Assembly (NCBI GenBank): GCA_030426445.1 | Contig: JAUHYS010000161.1 | Location: 1 to 5,444 of the forward strand | Length of the DNA: 5,444 nt | Direction of reading: 5' to 3' | From: a bacterium | GTDB taxonomy: Bacteria > UBA10199 > DSSB01 | Shown here: positions 1 to 5,444 of the stretch, piece by piece | Layout of the letters: each line of letters starts with the position of its first letter | Numbering within the stretch: position 1 is the first letter of the stretch | Translations under genes and position numbers: made by a program | Notes under the pieces: model-generated | Seen by the model: the letters and a program-made list of their open reading frames with translations, nothing else | The model's database searches: none | What the model was told of the DNA's origin: nothing

Positions 1-2996
1 CGTGGAGCTTTTTTTCGAGGAACTTCTCTTGCTGGGAATTGACCTCGAGGAGGGTTCCAAGTCATGTTTGCTGTTGATTCTGGCATAGATTTATGAGGAG
101 TTAGGCTTTTAGTTGTAGGTCCTGAAGAAACTGGAAGGGCTGCCTTTTCCCTAAAATAACTAGAGGCCTCCAGTTCAAGACCTGCTTCAACAAGCTCTGG
201 ATGTTTTTTTGCTAGTTGCTCACGGTAAGGAGCTCTTAGATTTGTATTAGCCCATTTGCCTAGTTGTTTTTCTGCACCAGGTATTTTATTTTCCTTGCTA
301 TAGAAAAGTCCTGGAGGGAGGTTGTTTTGAAATTCTATTATAGAACGATACAAACCTCTCTCGTAAACTGCACAATAAGCACTTTGTTGCTCATCAAAAA
401 GCCTATAAGCAGTATAGTCTGCCGCCCCATGATGAGGGTACTTTTCTGCTACATGTTTTTCTAAAGCCTTACCCATTGCTCTTAAAGCACCAGAGTCAAT
501 AGAATTAGAGCCCTCTACAGGTGCAGGCGAGCGAAGAACTCCAGCAAAGCCTTGAGGGTTTCCCGCAGGATGAGATGAGTCAACACTCATACCTTTGAGA
601 TTTAAAAGCTCATTAGGCAAGTTTCTCCTCATCCATTGATTGAGTGCATCCCGAGCCCCGTCTATTTCTCTGCCATTCTGGTCATATACTTTGGGGATAT
701 CTGGAGGAGAATGATACGTTTTCTTTGGCCCAACTTTTTTTAAGTATATTACAAACGCTTGTCGAGCTGGGTCATAAGGGCATGGAAACATCTCATCTAA
801 AGTTGACATATAAGGTGAATCTAATTTTATTCCCCCATTAGGTATTTTATGCTTAGGCACACTCACTCTTAACTCTGGATAACGTGCGTTAAATTGCATA
901 ATCCCTTCGACGTCTAACTTATCTTGTACCCAAGCTCGTAACTTTTCTCTGCCTCCATCAATGGGTTTAGGCCTTCTTAAAACACGTCTTTCTAAGGTTT
1001 TAGGAGGTAATAATTCATCGTTAGCATCCTTCCAAGCGCCCCGCTTTGCCCATTGCTCACCAAATATCTCAGCTGCACCTCGAGCTGGGTCATCTTCATG
1101 GTAACGTGAATTTAGAAATTTATCGTTTTCTTCTTTAGCTATCTGCTCTGGAGTTTTTGAAGACTTAGCGGGTTTTTTTCCTGATATATGAGCTGCTAAA
1201 TCTTTTAACTTTCCTCTGAAACCACCTTCGCCACTTTTGATAGAAGGACTCAACTTTTCATCAATAGCTCGAAAGACCTTCTTTAAGGCTTTTTTTACAG
1301 GCTTAATCTGTAGGGCCTTGCTTCCTCCATACAATAATGCCGTACTGCCCACCATGGTTGCTCCATAAACCATAGCATCCGTGCTGATATCTTGATAAAA
1401 CTCGGCATTAGATTGGCGAGAAATACCCGTTTGCGTCGCCACATAAAGATCCCCGCTATAATTCCAAAGCATTTTAAATTCTTGCTCAGCACTGCGCATC
1501 ATAGAAGAAACAGGGTCCATACCTTCAAAATGAGAAGGAGTCAGCTTGCCAGAGCGGTCGTAACCTAGCTTAAAAGCCTCTCCAAATTGAAAATCTAACT
1601 CGGCTTTGACCTTGCCATCTTCGTCCAACAAATGATGATAAACAGGGTGATTGACCAAAGCAGCAATCTTTTGGGCCGCTCCGGTATCTTTTAAATTTGA
1701 ATCCTGCTGAACACTGGCTAAAATAGCTCTCCCCTCCTCGATGCGTTCTTCTGTATAGTCGCCCGCGCCTACCTTATCGATAGCCACCAACCAACGCCCT
1801 TCGGCAATGAGCTCGGGGTTTTGTCTTTGGTGAATTTCGTTTTCGGCAAGTAAAACTCCAGCTTGCTGACGATAAAGCTCTGCCTGATTTTCAGGGTCTT
1901 TCGCTTCTTCCATAGCTGCGTTAATTCGATGTCTATCGCCGGATTCTAATTCTCTATCTCGCTTTTCCTCTTGTAAAACCGCATCTCTCAGATGTAAGCG
2001 AGCCAGCTCTACATTGGCACGTCCATGATTGAACTCGGTATTTTCTGTAGATTTACGCACCGTTTCTAAGGCTTGTTTAGCACCACTGCGTAAACTTGCC
2101 TGCTCCAAAGCGGAAGCCTCGACAAAAAACCCTTCCTCTTTTAAGATTTTTTGTTCGTTTGGATCTGTAATAGAATTAGCTAACTCTTCAGCTATGTGTG
2201 TTTCCTGTGTGATTTGGGCAAGCTGAGCTGATTTTGTATGGAGAGAAACGGTCTTACCTGCATCTTTTGCTTTTTCTTCCGCTAACTTTATTTCACGCCC
2301 CATGCTTTCGAGCATGGCATGAGAAACTAAGATATTTGCACGGATAGCATCATCTCTTGATGGACTTGGCGTCCTTTCACTTTCTTGAGTATTGTTTAAC
2401 TTTTTAACTTCTTTTCTTAGAGCTCTAATGACTTGCGTGCCAGCTTCGTGATAAATATCCGAGGAAATGCCCTTTCGCGTTTCTTCGTCCGACTGACTGA
2501 TGGCCCATAAGGTTTTAGCCAAAGCGACTTCTAATTCGTAACCACTTAAACCCTTTGCAGCAAGGGCTTGACGCGTTTCTTGAGTAACATGATCCAGTTG
2601 TGCGTCTTTTAGTTTTTGAAGACTATCACCGATCTGAGCTGCCCAAGTTTTTGGAGGAGGCGCTTCTTGAGTTACCTTAGGGCCTTCGCTAATCTGTTTA
2701 TGACTCGCATTGATTGCTCCAATAGTTGTTAAATTTTCTTCTTCAGGCTGATCAGGAGAGCACAAAGAGTTAGTCTCGGGAAGTTCAGAAAAAAAAGCCT
2801 GCTCACTTTGTAGGCTGTATGCGTCAGATCCATGATTTGAAGATGGGTTTTCATATTCATTAGAAGGAATTGTAGCAGAAGGAGTGTCTGTCGTTGACAA
2901 ATCAGAAGTCACCTGGTCGGCGAAGCCATTAACATTTCCATTGTTAGTGTTTGTTGCATTAGAAGATTGAAAATATGATTTAACACTTCCACTCAT
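1..2996 (-). CDS. very large uncharacterised protein, C-terminus beyond window edge
   Basis: An ATG at 2996-2994 opens a frame that I read without a stop to the left edge, giving 998 complete codons plus two bases; the true C-terminus is missing. The start is supported by AGGGA (3007-3003) six bases upstream. I do not recognise the family. Residues 1 to about 115 are rich in Ser, Asn, Thr and Pro, look disordered, and carry no signal peptide. Residues from about 116 to 500 are charged, rich in Glu, Lys, Ala and Gln, and look helical or coiled-coil. Residues 541-559 (AMVYGATMVGSTALLYGGS) are the only hydrophobic stretch and could be a weak membrane segment. A basic linker follows (KKALKKVF near 570). 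Residues about 630-950 are mixed alpha/beta-looking, with His-containing patches DSSHPAGNPQG (806-816) and YPHHG (853-857). Residues from 954 on are Pro/Ser/Thr-rich. The layout would fit an exported effector or toxin-like protein, but this is inference. The frame is certain; the function is unknown. Confidence 0.9.
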   Translation of the reverse strand, partial: MSGSVKSYFQSSNATNTNNGNVNGFADQVTSDLSTTDTPSATIPSNEYENPSSNHGSDAYSLQSEQAFFSELPETNSLCSPDQPEEENLTTIGAINASHKQISEGPKVTQEAPPPKTWAAQIGDSLQKLKDAQLDHVTQETRQALAAKGLSGYELEVALAKTLWAISQSDEETRKGISSDIYHEAGTQVIRALRKEVKKLNNTQESERTPSPSRDDAIRANILVSHAMLESMGREIKLAEEKAKDAGKTVSLHTKSAQLAQITQETHIAEELANSITDPNEQKILKEEGFFVEASALEQASLRSGAKQALETVRKSTENTEFNHGRANVELARLHLRDAVLQEEKRDRELESGDRHRINAAMEEAKDPENQAELYRQQAGVLLAENEIHQRQNPELIAEGRWLVAIDKVGAGDYTEERIEEGRAILASVQQDSNLKDTGAAQKIAALVNHPVYHHLLDEDGKVKAELDFQFGEAFKLGYDRSGKLTPSHFEGMDPVSSMMRSAEQEFKMLWNYSGDLYVATQTGISRQSNAEFYQDISTDAMVYGATMVGSTALLYGGSKALQIKPVKKALKKVFRAIDEKLSPSIKSGEGGFRGKLKDLAAHISGKKPAKSSKTPEQIAKEENDKFLNSRYHEDDPARGAAEIFGEQWAKRGAWKDANDELLPPKTLERRVLRRPKPIDGGREKLRAWVQDKLDVEGIMQFNARYPELRVSVPKHKIPNGGIKLDSPYMSTLDEMFPCPYDPARQAFVIYLKKVGPKKTYHSPPDIPKVYDQNGREIDGARDALNQWMRRNLPNELLNLKGMSVDSSHPAGNPQGFAGVLRSPAPVEGSNSIDSGALRAMGKALEKHVAEKYPHHGAADYTAYRLFDEQQSAYCAVYERGLYRSIIEFQNNLPPGLFYSKENKIPGAEKQLGKWANTNLRAPYREQLAKKHPELVEAGLELEASSYFREKAALPVSSGPTTKSLTPHKSMPESTANMTWNPPRGQFPAREVPRKKAP

Positions 2997-3002
2997 TAAC
3001 TT

Positions 3003-3007
3003 TCCCT
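3003..3007 (-). promoter_or_regulatory. ribosome binding site of the large ORF
   Basis: On the minus strand AGGGA lies six bases before the ATG at 2996. This is a moderate Shine-Dalgarno match at a good distance and is the reason for choosing this start. Confidence 0.6.
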
Positions 3008-3097
3008 AACTAGTTGATATTTATATTTAGGATTATTTATTCTGATTTTTAAAACTATTTAACCTGCACAAATACATTAGAGATATTAAAAATACCC

Positions 3098-3110
3098 TAG
3101 TAAGTTACTA
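3098..3110. repeat. odd palindrome TAGTAA-g-TTACTA
   Basis: Perfect six-base arms flank a single G. An overlapping inverted repeat pairs TAAGTTA (3101-3107) with TAACTTA (3116-3122) across an eight-base loop, so the two structures are mutually exclusive. They lie about 100-125 bases upstream of the large ORF start and could be an operator or leader hairpin. In AT-rich DNA, chance is a real alternative. Confidence 0.4.
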
Positions 3111-3162
3111 ACCATTAACTTATCGGTTACAAAATGGAGGAAGTTGCGAACTTTTTAAAGGT

Positions 3163-3196
3163 CTTGAAAATATTAGCTAGAAACGACGTTTTCAAG
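3163..3196. repeat. inverted repeat 1 (8-bp arms, 18-bp spacer)
   Basis: CTTGAAAA (3163-3170) is the exact reverse complement of TTTTCAAG (3189-3196). Read leftward, the arms overlap the candidate -35 (TTGAAA) and -10 (TATTTT) of a promoter for the large gene. No T-run follows a strong stem, so it does not look like a terminator. It ends exactly where inverted repeat 2 begins. Confidence 0.6.
3167..3195 (-). promoter_or_regulatory. weak sigma-70-like promoter candidate for the large ORF
   Basis: On the minus strand TTGAAA (3195-3190) is followed after 17 bases by TATTTT (3172-3167), matching five and four of six consensus positions. Both boxes overlap the arms of inverted repeat 1, a common geometry for repressor sites. 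The match is modest in AT-rich DNA. Confidence 0.3.
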
Positions 3197-3232
3197 TATT
3201 TGTTGATTCACCTAACTTTACGTCAACAAATA
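3197..3232. repeat. inverted repeat 2 (10-bp arms, 16-bp spacer)
   Basis: TATTTGTTGA (3197-3206) is the exact reverse complement of TCAACAAATA (3223-3232). It abuts inverted repeat 1, and the two centres are 35 bp apart. A ten-base perfect pair is the strongest inverted repeat I found in the window. It lies 52-87 bases past the dnaJ stop and just upstream of the candidate leftward promoter, so it could be a protein binding site or a dnaJ 3' end hairpin. Confidence 0.65.
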
Positions 3233-3283
3233 AACCAAATTTGAGATTTTATTAAGACACAAGGGTTAGTCTGCTGAGTCTAT

Positions 3284-4438
3284 TTAATCCAAAGAAAAAT
3301 AAGAGAGGACCTTAGATTTTTTGCTCTTTTTGGACTCTTTTTTAAATTCTTTTCTTGAGCTCTTTGCTGATTTACTTTGGGCTCCCTCTTCTTCTAGATC
3401 ACGCAATTTCTCATAAAGCTCTTTTTGTTTTTTACTTAATTTTTGAGGAGTTTCGATGATAAGTTGAACTAAAAAATCGCCTCGATTTGAGTGATTCACC
3501 CGGGGCATGCCCAGACCTTTGATTTTAATCACCTCACCTGATTGCACTCCAGCTTTTACCGTCACTTCTTTCATACCTTCTGGAGTTTCTACTTCAAGTT
3601 CATCCCCTAACACAGCTTGAATCATAGAGATTTTTTCTTGAATATAAATAGTTTGGCCTTCACGTTGAAAGCGAGGGTGCTTTTCGACATGTAAAACGAC
3701 ATATAGGTCTCCCGAATAACCTCCTGGGCTAGAGACTTCACCCTCTCCACGTAGAACCAATTGCATGCCTTCTTCGACGCCGGCGGGGACCTTCACCTTG
3801 AGTTTCTTTTCGCTTTGGACCAGACCATGACCACGGCATTCTGAACAATGCTGATGCACGGTTTTTCCCTGACCTCGACAGGCCCCACAAGTAGAGGATA
3901 TCGTGAAAAAGCCCTGAGAATGATAAAGCTGGCCCGTTCCTTCACAATGTTGACAAATTTCGGGTGTCACATCCTGGGGATAGCCTTTGCCTTTACAAGC
4001 AGAACAAGTTTCTTTTTTAGGTATTTTTATTTGTTTTTCAGTACCTTGATAGGTATCCATGAAAGTAATCTCTAGGTCATATCGGGTATCTTGCCCCGGA
4101 GCTCGCCGCGAAGAACGGCCTCCTCCCCCTCCTCCTCCAAAACCAAAAAAATCCTCAAAAATATCCGAAAATTGAGAAAAAATATCCCCCATACCAGAAA
4201 AACCATGAAATCCTTGACGATCTAGTCCTTGATGGCCAAATTGATCATATGTTTGTCTTTTTTGGGCATCCGCCAGGACTTCGTAGGCCTCGGAGGCTTC
4301 TTTAAACTTTTCCTCGGCCTCTTTATCTGGATTACGGTCAGGGTGGTATTGGAGTGCTAAACGGCGATAAGCTGCCTTAATGGCAGACGAATCGGCTTGG
4401 CGTTCAACTCCTAAAACTTCGTAGTAACATCGCTTCAC
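3284..4438 (-). CDS. dnaJ: chaperone protein DnaJ (Hsp40, type I)
   Basis: This is the cytoplasmic J-domain co-chaperone that binds unfolded clients, passes them to DnaK and stimulates DnaK ATP hydrolysis. Counting 384 residues from the GTG start, the J domain covers about 1-68 with the essential HPD at 32-34 (YHPDRNPD). A G/F region follows to about 107, ending in seven glycines. The zinc-binding region at about 145-205 has all four CxxCxGxG motifs intact: CSACKGKG, CQHCEGTG, CGACRGQG and CSECRGHG. The C-terminal client-binding domains run to about 350. The open frame extends to a TTG at 4450, but the GTG at 4438 has GAGGA five bases upstream and gives VKRCYYEVLG, the usual distance from start to the J-domain tyrosines. 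An unusual 33-residue Lys/Ser-rich tail ends in SYFSLD. The gene diverges from the 239-residue ORF; dnaK lies beyond that. Confidence 0.97.
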   Translation of the reverse strand: MKRCYYEVLGVERQADSSAIKAAYRRLALQYHPDRNPDKEAEEKFKEASEAYEVLADAQKRQTYDQFGHQGLDRQGFHGFSGMGDIFSQFSDIFEDFFGFGGGGGGGRSSRRAPGQDTRYDLEITFMDTYQGTEKQIKIPKKETCSACKGKGYPQDVTPEICQHCEGTGQLYHSQGFFTISSTCGACRGQGKTVHQHCSECRGHGLVQSEKKLKVKVPAGVEEGMQLVLRGEGEVSSPGGYSGDLYVVLHVEKHPRFQREGQTIYIQEKISMIQAVLGDELEVETPEGMKEVTVKAGVQSGEVIKIKGLGMPRVNHSNRGDFLVQLIIETPQKLSKKQKELYEKLRDLEEEGAQSKSAKSSRKEFKKESKKSKKSKVLSYFSLD

Positions 4439-4441
4439 AGG

Positions 4442-4448
4442 CTTCCTC
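4442..4448 (-). promoter_or_regulatory. dnaJ ribosome binding site that decides the GTG start
   Basis: On the minus strand GAGGAAG (4448-4442) places GAGGA five bases before GTG at 4438. The upstream TTG at 4450 has only A/T-rich sequence before it, and using it would place this element inside the coding frame. Confidence 0.75.
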
Positions 4449-4517
4449 AAATTTTAAATAAAAAATTCATCCACCCCGTTTGATATAAATTCTTCAGGAA
4501 TTGAATGAGCTAAATGG

Positions 4518-4546
4518 TTTACACTTATTGAAATAATCATTATAAG
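4518..4546 (+). promoter_or_regulatory. sigma-70-type promoter for the 239-residue ORF
   Basis: TTTACA (4518-4523) and TATAAG (4541-4546) each match five of six consensus positions and are separated by the ideal 17 bases. Predicted transcription start is near 4553, giving a leader of about 30 bases before the ATG at 4583. No equally good leftward promoter for dnaJ was found: perfect TATAAT boxes occur on the minus strand (4544-4539 and 4567-4562) but lack a correctly spaced -35. Confidence 0.6.
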
Positions 4547-4582
4547 CTATTTGTCAATGCCATTATATTTTAAAATAAAACC

Positions 4583-5302
4583 ATGGGTATAGAACGTCAT
4601 TTTTGGGACAACCTTGAAGAAGTCCCTTCACAAACATTTAGGTTGATTTCCGAGGAGGACATGATCGTCTTTTACGAACATGGCTTTGTTGACGCAAAGA
4701 AAGTCTCTTTGGATCAATGGCAAGATATTTTAAAAAACTTCCCTCAACATCAGGGGAAATATCGGCTTAGTGAAACCAACCTTTATCAACTTTCTAACTA
4801 TCTTTACCAGGGACCCATCCGTAGACCCTTTAACCCCGAAAAACTCAAAGAAGGCCCCCGTGACCCTAGCTGGCTGGATAAGCTGTATGTCAAAGTGATC
4901 CGTTTTGAAACCAAGCTAAATGAATCTGAGTGGCAAGACATCGTAAGAAACGAAATTATGATGCAATACAACTATTTGGGTCAATTTGTTCTGGATACCA
5001 ACAGTAAAAATTTTATCAACGCACTGATAGAAAAACATATTTCTCGGCTTAGACGTCTCGAATTATGGGTTCATGTGGGTCCACCCGATCAGGAAACACG
5101 CCAAAAAAGTCTTTTAAAGGCTGTCCCCATCAAAATAGAAGACAGTTTTGAGAGTAGTTCTTCAGAATCAAAAAAAATAAAAAATATTGAAAAAGTTTTT
5201 TATTCTCATGCCATTAAAGAAAAAATCGATGATAATGAAGCCTTAAACTTTTTAGACGAACTGGAGTCTTGGGGAGATGATGAGGAATCCCCTTTTTCTT
5301 AG
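4583..5302 (+). CDS. uncharacterised 239-residue soluble protein between dnaJ and dnaK
   Basis: This complete frame runs from ATG to TAG and encodes a protein I do not recognise. There is no signal peptide or membrane segment, so it is probably cytoplasmic. Residues 1 to about 180 look folded, rich in aromatic residues (HFWDNL near the start, SWLDKLYVKVIRF near 95-108, LELWVHVGPP near 157-166). A Ser cluster (ESSSSES, 190-196) and a lysine-rich linker lead to an acidic tail ending WGDDEESPFS. The ATG at 4583 lies about 30 bases after a good predicted promoter start but has no Shine-Dalgarno sequence. An in-frame ATG at 4661 (codon 27) is preceded by GAGGAGG (4652-4658) and could be the real or a second start. 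The gene diverges from dnaJ and ends 127 bases before the putative dnaK in the same direction. A chaperone-related role is only a positional inference. Confidence 0.85.
   Translation: MGIERHFWDNLEEVPSQTFRLISEEDMIVFYEHGFVDAKKVSLDQWQDILKNFPQHQGKYRLSETNLYQLSNYLYQGPIRRPFNPEKLKEGPRDPSWLDKLYVKVIRFETKLNESEWQDIVRNEIMMQYNYLGQFVLDTNSKNFINALIEKHISRLRRLELWVHVGPPDQETRQKSLLKAVPIKIEDSFESSSSESKKIKNIEKVFYSHAIKEKIDDNEALNFLDELESWGDDEESPFS
4652..4658 (+). promoter_or_regulatory. internal Shine-Dalgarno-like sequence before an alternative ATG
   Basis: GAGGAGG sits just before the in-frame ATG at 4661. The spacing is two bases from the end of AGGAGG, which is tight, but five from the first GAGG, which is workable. 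It also simply encodes Glu-Glu-Asp, so it may be coincidental. It matters because the upstream ATG at 4583 has no visible ribosome binding site. Confidence 0.35.
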
Positions 5303-5324
5303 CTCAATAATTCTGCTCAGCTGA

Positions 5325-5353
5325 CTTGACATCCTAAGAAGACGCCTTATATC
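5325..5353 (+). promoter_or_regulatory. putative dnaK promoter, heat-shock-like and/or sigma-70-like
   Basis: CTTGAC (5325-5330), a 14-base gap and CCTTATAT (5345-5352) resemble the sigma-32 consensus CTTGAA / CCCCATNT. The same bases also give a perfect sigma-70 -35 TTGACA (5326-5331), a 16-base spacer and TATATC (5348-5353). Transcription would start near 5360, about 70 bases before the ATG at 5430. An eight-base palindrome TCAGCTGA (5317-5324) directly abuts the upstream edge. No CIRCE (HrcA) operator is present. Confidence 0.5.
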
Positions 5354-5413
5354 CAAAACTAGGAAAACAAAACATTCAATCATCTTTAGAAATTTGACTG
5401 ACATTTTATAGAA

Positions 5414-5422
5414 AGGAAAGAG
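5414..5422 (+). promoter_or_regulatory. ribosome binding site of the right-edge gene
   Basis: A purine-rich run, AGGAAAGAG, ends seven bases before the ATG at 5430. It supports translation starting there. Confidence 0.55.
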
Positions 5423-5429
5423 ATTAATC

Positions 5430-5444
5430 ATGGGAAAAATTATC
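5430..5444 (+). CDS. dnaK: start of probable chaperone DnaK (Hsp70), first five codons only
   Basis: Only ATG and four further codons are in the window, reading MGKII. This is the standard opening of bacterial DnaK, where it continues into the first phosphate-binding motif of the ATPase domain (typically GIDLGTTNS). A purine-rich ribosome binding site and a promoter with heat-shock features lie upstream, and dnaJ is the nearest recognised neighbour. DnaK is the ATP-driven chaperone that works with DnaJ and GrpE. Five residues cannot prove identity, so the call rests on this peptide plus context. Confidence 0.65.

Larger units (their letters stand above)
2997..3283. other. AT-rich intergenic region with clustered inverted repeats
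   Basis: This 287-base stretch lies between the dnaJ stop and the start of the large minus-strand gene, both read leftward. I found no RNA gene and no intrinsic terminator with a GC-rich stem and T-run for dnaJ. It holds two abutting inverted repeats (3163-3232), a 13-base odd palindrome (3098-3110), an overlapping 7-base-arm hairpin (3101-3122), a weak leftward promoter candidate (3167-3195), and a doubtful 36-codon plus-strand frame (3134-3244). Its position suggests it is the regulatory leader of the large gene. A transcript from the promoter candidate would carry an untranslated leader of roughly 160 bases. Confidence 0.6.

Noticed and set aside
264..2226. Short open frames of 65-66 codons at 264-464, 644-841 and 2029-2226 (+) and 1295-1492 (-)
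   Set aside because: All lie inside the continuous 998-codon minus-strand frame, have no ribosome binding support and look like shadows of that gene.
3163..3232. Intrinsic terminator for dnaJ
   Set aside because: The stems are AT-rich, the loops are 16-18 bases, and no T-run follows in the leftward direction.
3848..4075. 75-codon plus-strand frame
   Set aside because: It is antisense to the zinc-binding region of dnaJ, whose reading is certain.
4474..4481. CCCCGTTT as a sigma-32 -10 box on the plus strand
   Set aside because: No CTTGAA-like -35 lies 13-15 bases upstream, and a better promoter for the rightward gene is present at 4518-4546.
4488..4502. AATTC-ttcag-GAATT inverted repeat as an operator in the divergent region
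   Set aside because: Five-base AT-rich arms are expected by chance, and there is no match to CIRCE or another known heat-shock operator.
4539..4557. TTGACA and TATAAT on the minus strand as the dnaJ promoter
   Set aside because: The two boxes are only seven bases apart, far too close for a sigma-70 promoter.

Overview
The window looks like a chromosomal segment of a Gram-negative bacterium of moderately low GC (about 40% by eye). The DnaJ has the classical type I layout, with a G/F stretch ending in an aromatic/acidic run (IFEDFFGF) followed by seven glycines. From memory this resembles DnaJ of delta-proteobacterial and Bdellovibrio-like lineages more than the chlamydial or enteric forms. 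This placement is an impression and needs a database search.

Layout: (1) Positions 3-2996, minus strand, are one uninterrupted reading frame of at least 998 codons that runs off the left edge. It encodes a very large protein I do not recognise: a Ser/Asn/Thr-rich N-terminus, a long charged helical region, one short hydrophobic Ala/Gly-rich segment at residues 541-559, a basic linker, a mixed globular-looking region, and a Pro/Ser-rich stretch at the edge. (2) Positions 2997-3283 form an AT-rich intergenic region with several inverted repeats, including two that abut exactly (3163-3196 and 3197-3232). (3) Positions 3284-4438, minus strand, are dnaJ. The best start is a GTG with a good ribosome binding site, four codons inside the longest open frame. 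(4) Positions 4439-4582 are a divergent intergenic region with a good sigma-70-type promoter facing right. (5) Positions 4583-5302, plus strand, encode an unrecognised soluble 239-residue protein with an acidic C-terminal tail. (6) Positions 5303-5429 are a leader with a heat-shock-like or sigma-70-like promoter and a ribosome binding site. (7) From 5430 to the right edge are the first five codons of a gene reading MGKII, the canonical start of dnaK.

The right half is therefore a chaperone locus: dnaJ diverges from an unknown gene that leads into dnaK. DnaJ delivers substrates to DnaK and stimulates its ATPase, so the 239-residue protein sits between two partner chaperone genes. A link to the chaperone system is possible but rests only on position. 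Nothing in the sequence ties the large left-hand protein to the chaperones. Its architecture loosely suggests an exported effector or toxin-like protein, but no family motif confirms this. I saw no tRNA, rRNA, CRISPR array, insertion sequence or convincing intrinsic terminator.
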